From Candidatus Eiseniibacteriota bacterium (GTDB lineage: Bacteria; Joyebacterota; Joyebacteria; Joyebacterales; Joyebacteraceae): a stretch of 15,410 nucleotides of DNA. The notes beneath the pieces are model-generated. The model ran no database searches. It was not told where the DNA came from and saw nothing but the letters and a program-made list of their open reading frames with translations. The number at the start of each line of letters is the position of its first letter. The first letter of the stretch is position 1. The position numbers and the translations under genes are program-made. The DNA lies in NCBI GenBank assembly GCA_030630395.1, contig DAOVNE010000006.1, forward strand, positions 1-15,410, read 5' to 3'. This document shows positions 8,172 through 14,628 of the stretch, piece by piece.

Positions 8172-8189
8172 AGTTTCGATAGTTTCGAT
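8172..8189 (+). repeat. Tandem 9-bp direct repeat in the leader
   Basis: AGTTTCGAT occurs twice head to tail (8172-8180 and 8181-8189). It lies in the predicted 5' leader of the exported paralogues, downstream of the candidate promoter. It could be a protein-binding site or simple slippage; nothing else supports either reading. Confidence 0.4.
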
Positions 8190-8325
8190 GGCGATGCGTT
8201 GATGCCGTCGGTGAGTTAAGGATTGTGTTGCGACGCTTGAGTGGTCGAGTTGGAGCAATGGAGCAGGCAACGGAATCGCTCGCACACACCGTGGAGAGCA
8301 ACATGCTGGAAAGGAGCGTGGCTCT

Positions 8326-8985
8326 ATGAGGAAGCTTACCTTTGCCGCTGTTGTGCTGACCTTCGTTCTCTTCATCGTCGCCCCTGCGGCTGCCGACAGC
8401 TACACCTTCGGCGCCGACGGTCTCGGCAGTCTCATGAAGAGTCCGGTCATGTACAGCGGCACCTTCTTGTTTGGTGTCTCGGGCACATGGGAGTTTCAGA
8501 TCGACGACTCCCTCTGGCCGGACCCGGCGGACAGCACTGCCAGGTTCGACTACATCTGGGACACCTTCTTCGCCGACAACTACGACGACACAGGGGGTGC
8601 TCAGGCGTGGTTCGGGTACTTCAATGGTACGACCCTGCCAACCCCACCGACGTTCGATTTCGATCTCACGTCCCCGGCGGGACACGTCAGCGGAGACATC
8701 TCGTTCGTCATCATGATGCGCGATTGGTACTCCGACGGGATCCTTGATCAGAGCGAGAAGCACCGCAACAACCAGATCGCGGGGACCCTCCTCATCAGTC
8801 CTGATCAGGGCACCGGTTTCTTCACCGACCACTGCGGTAACGGCTCTATGAGCGCGGGCAACTTCAACTTTGTCAACCCGCCTCTTGATGACTCAGTGAT
8901 GTTCATGGGTCAGTTCTCGTCGGAGTTCTGTGGCAGCCCCGTCGAGGATTCATCCTGGGGAATGATCAAGGCTCTGTACAAGTAG
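8326..8985 (+). CDS. Small exported protein of unknown function, paralogue 1
   Basis: A 219-residue protein I cannot assign to a named family. Residues 1-24 are a signal peptide with likely cleavage AAA/DS. The mature part is rich in Phe, Tyr, Trp, Gly and Asp, which suggests a beta-rich extracellular domain. It is clearly related to the next gene: both contain IWDTF-[FY]-A-x-N-Y, a segment ending near GYF, a GTGF-[FY] motif, and the tail C-x-x-PVE-x-x-SWG-x-IKALY at the extreme C-terminus (C202-K219 here). Residues D133-E144 read D-x-Y-x-DG-x-L-D-x-x-E, matching the spacing of an EF-hand calcium loop. The start is supported by AAGGAG (8311-8316) 9 nt upstream. The next gene follows after 65 nt, so the two are probably cotranscribed. 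Confidence 0.8.
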   Translation: MRKLTFAAVVLTFVLFIVAPAAADSYTFGADGLGSLMKSPVMYSGTFLFGVSGTWEFQIDDSLWPDPADSTARFDYIWDTFFADNYDDTGGAQAWFGYFNGTTLPTPPTFDFDLTSPAGHVSGDISFVIMMRDWYSDGILDQSEKHRNNQIAGTLLISPDQGTGFFTDHCGNGSMSAGNFNFVNPPLDDSVMFMGQFSSEFCGSPVEDSSWGMIKALYK

Positions 8986-9016
8986 AGTATCACGCGGACG
9001 AATCGGAAACCAAAGG

Positions 9017-9032
9017 TGCCCCATGAGGGGCA
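9017..9032 (+). promoter_or_regulatory. Small intercistronic hairpin before the second paralogue
   Basis: TGCCCC (9017-9022) and GGGGCA (9027-9032) form a perfect 6-bp stem with an ATGA loop. It sits just before the AGGAG ribosome-binding site (about 9040-9044) and ATG (9051) of the second paralogue. It may influence mRNA processing or the relative expression of the two genes, but it is short. Confidence 0.3.
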
Positions 9033-9050
9033 AAGCCAAAGGAGAGTACG

Positions 9051-9698
9051 ATGCGCGCACTGGTGATCGTTATCGCGGTTCTCGCGCTGGCGACGGTTGC
9101 ATGCGCCGATGAAACCTTCATGTGGTTCTTCGGTGTTGGCAACGGTGACTTCATGGACAGCCCTCCCACGTTCACGGGCGCCATGGATCCGGGCGGAGAC
9201 ATTGTTGACGGTTCCTGGACGATCGTCGTTCCGGATGCCGGATGGCCGACTGCCCCTGCCCTCAGATACCAGCACATCTGGGACACGTTCTACGCCGGGA
9301 ACTACACGGCAGGCACCCCCGGGTACTGGAAGGGCTACTTCGACACTAGCCATGGTCTCCCGGAGATGTGCTCCCTGGACATCGTCGACGACACCAACGG
9401 TGGAACGATGACGGGCGTCCTGACGCTTGAGATTCAGGTCGAGGACACGAACAACAACCAGCTGCTCGACGAGGGTGAGTTCTGCGCCGGCAGTCTGTCC
9501 GGTCTCGTCATTATCATCCGCGAGGGCACTGGCTTCTACGATGGTCTCTGTGGAACAGGCAACTTCTTCGGTACGTACACGAAGGCCTGCCCGGCCACGT
9601 ACGAGACATGGAACTTTGGGATGTACCTCTGGCTCGACGACTGTTCGACTCCTGTCGAGAGCATCAGCTGGGGCGCTATCAAGGCTCTGTACCAGTAG
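9051..9698 (+). CDS. Small exported protein of unknown function, paralogue 2
   Basis: A 215-residue tandem paralogue of the upstream gene, similar over its whole length but divergent (about one third identical by eye). The signal peptide ends near ACA/DE at residue 19; Cys18 is not in a good lipobox (Thr at -3), so a lipoprotein is less likely. The shared IWDTFYAGNY, GYF and GTGFY motifs are present. D132-E143 read D-x-N-x-N-x-x-x-D-x-x-E, an EF-hand-like loop aligned with that of paralogue 1. The tail C198-Q215 is nearly identical to that of paralogue 1. This copy has more cysteines in the mature part (about five) than its neighbour (two), so disulfide content may differ. GGAG at 9041-9044 supports the start. 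A large hairpin follows 25 nt after the stop. Confidence 0.8.
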   Translation: MRALVIVIAVLALATVACADETFMWFFGVGNGDFMDSPPTFTGAMDPGGDIVDGSWTIVVPDAGWPTAPALRYQHIWDTFYAGNYTAGTPGYWKGYFDTSHGLPEMCSLDIVDDTNGGTMTGVLTLEIQVEDTNNNQLLDEGEFCAGSLSGLVIIIREGTGFYDGLCGTGNFFGTYTKACPATYETWNFGMYLWLDDCSTPVESISWGAIKALYQ

Positions 9699-9723
9699 AG
9701 GTGCATGAGTCGGTTTTGAAAAC

Positions 9724-9772
9724 TGAGCCCGCTGGTCCTTCTTATATGTGGATGAAGGTATCGGCGGGCTCA
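9724..9772 (+). terminator. Long stem-loop after the paralogue pair, terminator-like
   Basis: An 18-bp stem is visible. Positions 9724-9736 pair with 9760-9772 (nine consecutive Watson-Crick pairs, then a stretch with two G-U pairs). After one bulged T at 9759, CCTTC (9737-9741) pairs with GAAGG (9754-9758), closing a 12-nt A/T-rich loop. It lies 25 nt past the stop of paralogue 2 and 58 nt before the next ATG. There is no T-tract, so it is either a Rho-type or processing 3' end, or a structured leader element for the large downstream gene. Confidence 0.45.
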
Positions 9773-9830
9773 ACGACCCCTGATAGCTGGTGACGAGCGC
9801 ACCGTACCCAGGCAGGAGCAGCAAGGTAGA

Positions 9831-12800
9831 ATGGTCCCTGAGAGTCGGAGTTGTGCGCGCGGCCACGCGGTCGCGGTACTACTTCGGATACCGCTGGCCA
9901 GCGCACTGACAGCAATCCTCGTAGCGACAGCAGCACTCGCAGGTGGAACGGCAGGAACGGAGATATCGGAGGCGCCAACACTTCCAGTGTGGCCTTCGGC
10001 CGCCCCCTTGCAGTACGGAAGTCGCGTCCCCGCCAGGACTGCGCTAAAATTCACTCTCTCTGAAAACCCGGAACCAGACCGCGTCATGACGCGTCAATCT
10101 CTGTCTTCTCTCGCTTCTCTTGGCGCTGAGAGAATTCAGTCCGTGGTTCGTCTGTTCGCCCTCCCCGACTGCGATGGCGCCGACATCGCCTCAGTCAGCC
10201 TGACTATCGACGCTGTGACGACCGTGCTGCCGGAGCAGGATGCGGATCGTATCGCAAGCGTTGTTGAAATCGCCCGCATACGAGATCAGACGGTCGCCGT
10301 AGTCTCAATCGACCTTGCGGCAATCGAGGAGCTCCTGCCGGGCAGGCAGGTGACCGCGGTCGAGATCGATATCGCACCAGTCGCTCCTCGCGGGTCAGTG
10401 ACTCGTAACGTCGGACCTTTCACAGATGTTTGCGAACGCACGATACTCAACTACACCCTCCCCTCGGATGCCCCACCTCCGTGGAGCCCGTCCTCTGGGA
10501 CGCGCGTAAGCGGCACGGTGTCGTTCTGCTCATCCGTCGCAGAGTGTGAAGAGAGCGAAATAGACTTCCTCTTCCTCGTCGCCGACGAGTTCCAGTCAGC
10601 AGCCGCGGTCTACGTACTTGCGATGCACAGAGCTGCATACCTGGGGCTTAACGTCGGCATCGTCTCAATGTCGGCCATCGGCGGAGTCAGCGCTGAGAGC
10701 ATCCACAACTTCATCCAGGCCGTCTACGAGACCGAATCAGCTGCCCATTTCGGTGACGGACATCTCGGCTTCGTACTTCTTATCGGCGACGCCTACGCCG
10801 ATGACAACGTGACGCTCATGATCCCCGCCTACGATGGATACGGGGGACAGGAGGTAGCCTCGGATCACTACTACTCATGTGTGAGCGGAGATGATGATTT
10901 CGAGGATCTGATGCTCGGTCGCCTCTCTGTGGGTAACACCGCGGAGCTCTTCGCAGTAGTCAACAAGATCGGCAACTACATGCCGGTCCCTCCGGAGGCC
11001 GCGTGGGACGATCGGACGATGCTTGTAGGCGGCCTCTTCTACAACGACAAGAGCGAGTACGTCGCACTGTTCGATGAGTACGAGGATATCATCCCGGCGG
11101 ATCATACGGTGGATCGCATCTACCGACACGACTTCGACTCCGATTTCGATTGCGCCATGGCGGTGGCTGACGCTTTCAACTACGGCTACCTGTTCCTGAA
11201 CTTCGCGGGGGACGGCTGGATCTCGGAGTGGTACCACACGTTCAGAACGACTCATCTCTCCTCTCTCGGTAACGCCGACCGGCTTCCCATCGTTCTCTCG
11301 ATGGCATGCCTCACGGGCTGGCTCGATAACACCACAGAGCCGGACATACTCGGATCATACGATTGTCTCGCGGAGCAGCTCGTTAATCTGCCGGACGCCG
11401 GAGCCATTGCGTGTCTGGCCGCGCCGCGCTACAGCGATGGCGGGTCGTTCCGCACTCTGACAGAGAAGATCTACGAGGCGGCCTTCAACGAGAACGGCCT
11501 CTTCCTCGGAGAAACCTTTGTGGTTGCGAAGCTGCTGCATCTCCAGTCCGGCGGCGACGTGTCATACGTCAGACACTTCAATCTGTTCGGAGACCCCTCA
11601 CTCATCTACAGGGGCGATGAATCACCAGGTAGTCTGCCCGACCTGACGGTCAAGCCCCATCAGACCACATGGCTCCCCGAGACCCTGGCAGCCGGCGACG
11701 ATCTTTCTGTCTCGCTCGCAGTCACGAACCAGAGCGTGATCCCGGTATCGTCGATCAACGTGCGACTCACGGACGACTCGTCCACGGGTCCCTATGTCTA
11801 CGATGCGACGATTCCGTTTATCGACAGTTGGTCATCCGTTGATGTTGAGATCATCGTGCCGCAGGTAGCCGGAGGCGCACACAGCGTATCGATTGAAGTG
11901 GATCCCAACAATGAGATCATCGAGGCAGATGAGGCGAACAACTCCTTCACCAGGATCCTCTACGCCTATCCAGTCCTTCCCGGGTTTCCTGCATTCATCG
12001 ACGCTCCTCTTCTTGGAGCGACGGTCGTCTCGGCGGGGTCCGGTGCCTCTGTGATAGCCGTTCTCGATGAACAAGGCCGTATATCACGCATCGGACCCGA
12101 TGGAAGCACATCATGGACGTCCAGCCCGTCTCTCGGCCCCCTCGACTTCGGAATCGAGATCGCTCCCGCGGCCGCGGATCTGGACGGAGACGGTGTGGAC
12201 GAGATCGTCTCCTCACGCAGAATGGGGATCAAGTGCCTGAGCCCGAATGGCGAGCAGTTGTGGGACATCAACACCGATGAACCGATCGGTTCCCCGCTGA
12301 TTGCCGACGCCGATGCTGATGCCGACCTCGATGTCGTGGTTGCCATGAGTGGCCAATGGGGCGCACCGTCAACTCTGATCGCATTCGACGAGGGTGGAGC
12401 GACCATCTGGGCGCACGAGCTTGCTCCTGGTGTCAGCATCGAATCACAACTCGCCGCGGGCGACATGGACATGGACGGCCGTGGCGATTTCGTGTTCGTA
12501 TCGTCGATCGGCGATCTATGTGCCGTGGCAATCATCGACAACGAACCGTTGGACCTCTGGCCGCCGGTGCACATCGATGCGTCACTCCCCGTCGTGCTGG
12601 CACTGGGCGACACCGACGGCGACGGCCTGCTCGAGATCATCTGTGGCGGGGCCGAGCTCCAGTGTGTCAGCTCGGAGGATGGATCTATCGTCTGGAGCCT
12701 GCCGCTTGGCGACGATGTTGTCTCGCTCGCTCTCGCGGACACGGACGCTGACGGCACGCCAGAGATACTCGCGGGAACAGCATCCGGAGACCTTCATCTG

Positions 12801-14495
12801 ATAGATGCCGGTGCGATTTCCTGGTCGGTGCCTCTCGGCAATGCCGTGGGCAGCTCTGCTGTCATCGCCGATGTCTACGGCGATGACGATCTGGAGATAG
12901 TCCTCGGCTCCGTGTCGGGCCACGTTTATGTGCTCGATCAGTCGGGCGATGAAGTCACCTCTTCGATCCCGCTTCCAAGTGGATGTAGCACCCCCACGGT
13001 CACGGACCTGGATGGAGACGGTTCTCTTGAACTCATAGTCGTGTCGCTCGGCGGAGACGTCTATGCCTTGTCGTTCGCGTCGGGGACCCGATCCGCGCCC
13101 GAGGCGCGGGATGGGGATACAGTAGCAGCACCTGAATGGAACGGAATCGGCGGCACACCTGGACACGGCGGCATCTACGCCCAGCCCCTGAGCGGAGACA
13201 TCACATCCGATCTCCTCCTGACGGGACGATATGTCCTGACCGGCGACCTTACGGTCACACCAGGATCGGCGCTTGTGATCGCTCCTGGAACGACTATCGA
13301 GGTCCAGTCCGCGCTGCCACCTACTATCAGGATAGACGAGACACTGACCGCCATCGGCACGGCTCAGGACAAAATCATCTTCTCGTCATCTCAAGGTGGT
13401 GGGCCTGGCGACTGGGTCGGTCTCGTTTTCAAGTCGGCGACGAGCAGCTCGCTCCTGCACTGCGTGATCACTGACGCAGAGGTGGCTCTGGACGCCAGTC
13501 ACGCGACCCTGGTCGTATCCGACTGTCAGCTTGATGGAAACGGTCGCGGCGCCAGTTTCGACGATTGCACGGTGGCCATCACCCGCTCCAGTTTCTCCGG
13601 CTGCGATTCCCTGGGCGCCTATTTCAGCGGAGGAAGCGGCACGATCATCGATTGTTCGTTTGACCAGAACCAGCTCGCGGGTATCGAGCTCCGGCAAGGG
13701 GCCAGCCACACTCTCAGCGGATGCTCGTTCTCTGAAACAACGTCCGGGAGCGGCGTCAACATTTTCAAGTTCGCCACTACCGTCTTTGACTCGTGCAGCA
13801 TATCGAGCAACGGCGAAGACGGTGTCTACATCAATAACTCCTCTCCGGAGTTCATCGGATGCACGATCGCCGACAACGCTGAAGAAGGGGTGGATTGCGC
13901 CAAGACCGCCTACCCCGTTTTCACAAGGAACACCATCACCGGCAACCGGGTCGGCGTTCGTTCCGACACCGGGTCCAGCCCCAATCTCGGTGACGATCTG
14001 TACCCTGACACCGGCTACAACATCATCACCGGCAACCAGATGGCAGCCGTTGCGAACTACAACGGATCGGAGAATCCGGTCTATGCTCGGCGCAACTGGT
14101 GGGGCTCCGCTCCGCCGAGCGGCAGGATCTTCATGGGCTACGTGCTCTATACGGCTTTCCTGACAGCGCCACCCGACCAGGAGCCGAGGCTTGATGGTGA
14201 CGAGATACTCCCTTCGGTCTTCGGGCTCATGCAGAACTCCCCCAACCCCTTCAACCCCATGACCACGCTCTCCTATCAGGTGCCGTCCGCGGGTGGCGAG
14301 GTTGAAATCACTGTCTACAACACCCTTGGCAGGTGTGTGGCCACGCTCGTCTCTGGCCACCACGATGCCGGGACATACCTCATCACCTGGAACGGACGTG
14401 ACGAGGCGGACCGGAAGCTTGCAAGCGGCCTCTACTTCGCTAGAATGGTGGCGCCGGGCTTCGCCTCGACCAGGAAGATGCTCCTCCTCAAATAG
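9831..14495 (+). CDS. Giant exported C25 (gingipain-like) multidomain protein with FlgD/T9SS-type tail
   Basis: A 1554-residue exported protein. Order: signal peptide (1-37, hydrophobic core ending AALA); a probable pro-region (about 40-240); a gingipain-like peptidase C25 domain (about 243-595, with LLIGDAYADD, SDHYYSCVSGDD-type and GRLSV motifs, ending FGDPSLIY); a CARDB Ig-like adhesion domain (about 603-712); an FG-GAP/VCBS-type beta-propeller (about 715-1085) with repeated calcium-type D-x-D-x-DG motifs such as LDGDG, DTDGDG and DLDGDG; a right-handed beta-helix (about 1125-1440, ending NWWG); and a C-terminal FlgD-Ig/type A sorting-like domain (1463-1554, starting N1469-SPNPFNP). By alignment to RgpB, Cys244 corresponds to C493, but His211 falls on D461 (FAGDGW where GHG is usual), so proteolysis is doubtful. 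The tail suggests surface delivery by a type IX-like route (inference). The ATG at 9831 has AAGG 4 nt and AGGAG 12 nt upstream. Confidence 0.88.
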   Translation: MVPESRSCARGHAVAVLLRIPLASALTAILVATAALAGGTAGTEISEAPTLPVWPSAAPLQYGSRVPARTALKFTLSENPEPDRVMTRQSLSSLASLGAERIQSVVRLFALPDCDGADIASVSLTIDAVTTVLPEQDADRIASVVEIARIRDQTVAVVSIDLAAIEELLPGRQVTAVEIDIAPVAPRGSVTRNVGPFTDVCERTILNYTLPSDAPPPWSPSSGTRVSGTVSFCSSVAECEESEIDFLFLVADEFQSAAAVYVLAMHRAAYLGLNVGIVSMSAIGGVSAESIHNFIQAVYETESAAHFGDGHLGFVLLIGDAYADDNVTLMIPAYDGYGGQEVASDHYYSCVSGDDDFEDLMLGRLSVGNTAELFAVVNKIGNYMPVPPEAAWDDRTMLVGGLFYNDKSEYVALFDEYEDIIPADHTVDRIYRHDFDSDFDCAMAVADAFNYGYLFLNFAGDGWISEWYHTFRTTHLSSLGNADRLPIVLSMACLTGWLDNTTEPDILGSYDCLAEQLVNLPDAGAIACLAAPRYSDGGSFRTLTEKIYEAAFNENGLFLGETFVVAKLLHLQSGGDVSYVRHFNLFGDPSLIYRGDESPGSLPDLTVKPHQTTWLPETLAAGDDLSVSLAVTNQSVIPVSSINVRLTDDSSTGPYVYDATIPFIDSWSSVDVEIIVPQVAGGAHSVSIEVDPNNEIIEADEANNSFTRILYAYPVLPGFPAFIDAPLLGATVVSAGSGASVIAVLDEQGRISRIGPDGSTSWTSSPSLGPLDFGIEIAPAAADLDGDGVDEIVSSRRMGIKCLSPNGEQLWDINTDEPIGSPLIADADADADLDVVVAMSGQWGAPSTLIAFDEGGATIWAHELAPGVSIESQLAAGDMDMDGRGDFVFVSSIGDLCAVAIIDNEPLDLWPPVHIDASLPVVLALGDTDGDGLLEIICGGAELQCVSSEDGSIVWSLPLGDDVVSLALADTDADGTPEILAGTASGDLHLIDAGAISWSVPLGNAVGSSAVIADVYGDDDLEIVLGSVSGHVYVLDQSGDEVTSSIPLPSGCSTPTVTDLDGDGSLELIVVSLGGDVYALSFASGTRSAPEARDGDTVAAPEWNGIGGTPGHGGIYAQPLSGDITSDLLLTGRYVLTGDLTVTPGSALVIAPGTTIEVQSALPPTIRIDETLTAIGTAQDKIIFSSSQGGGPGDWVGLVFKSATSSSLLHCVITDAEVALDASHATLVVSDCQLDGNGRGASFDDCTVAITRSSFSGCDSLGAYFSGGSGTIIDCSFDQNQLAGIELRQGASHTLSGCSFSETTSGSGVNIFKFATTVFDSCSISSNGEDGVYINNSSPEFIGCTIADNAEEGVDCAKTAYPVFTRNTITGNRVGVRSDTGSSPNLGDDLYPDTGYNIITGNQMAAVANYNGSENPVYARRNWWGSAPPSGRIFMGYVLYTAFLTAPPDQEPRLDGDEILPSVFGLMQNSPNPFNPMTTLSYQVPSAGGEVEITVYNTLGRCVATLVSGHHDAGTYLITWNGRDEADRKLASGLYFARMVAPGFASTRKMLLLK

Positions 14496-14628
14496 CGAAT
14501 CCGGTAGACTCGGACCGAGCCCGTGTGCTGCGAGAACCGCGGCATCCTTGAGATCCGCGTGCTGCGAGGCACTCTCCGGCATGCCGGCACAAAGCGCTGG
14601 GTGGCCCGCACTCTGAAAGGGAAGACGC
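14496..14628. repeat. Short repeats in the gap before pfkA
   Basis: The 133-bp gap contains a 14-bp direct repeat with one mismatch, sharing GTGCTGCGAG (14521-14534 and 14555-14568, offset 34), and a 12-bp palindrome CCGGCATGCCGG (14576-14587). No convincing -35/-10 pair was found, so how pfkA is transcribed is unclear. The repeats are short enough to be chance in GC-rich DNA. Confidence 0.3.

Larger units (their letters stand above)
7857..8325. other. Divergent intergenic regulatory region
   Basis: This 469-bp gap between divergent genes is visibly richer in A+T than the flanking genes and holds no convincing gene. It contains a minus-strand promoter candidate (7908-7937), a plus-strand promoter candidate (8080-8108), a tandem 9-bp repeat (8172-8189) and a Shine-Dalgarno sequence AAGGAG at 8311-8316. 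An antisense frame crossing 7989-8375 was judged a shadow. Confidence 0.6.

Noticed and set aside
7989..8375. Minus-strand frame of 128 codons covering most of the divergent intergenic region
   Set aside because: It overlaps the start and ribosome-binding site of the exported paralogue, lacks recognisable features, and covers the candidate promoter region.
9051..9110. Paralogue 2 as a lipoprotein because of Cys18
   Set aside because: The residues before Cys (T-V-A) lack the usual Leu/Val/Ile at -3, and an A-C-A/D signal peptidase I site fits better and matches paralogue 1.
9716..9748. TTGAAA and TATATG as a promoter for the C25 gene
   Set aside because: The spacing is 20-21 bp, too long, and the -10 would fall in the loop of the stem-loop at 9724-9772.
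14576..14587. 12-bp palindrome as an operator or integration site
   Set aside because: It is short, GC-rich and isolated, with no second copy, no integrase gene and no attachment-site features nearby.
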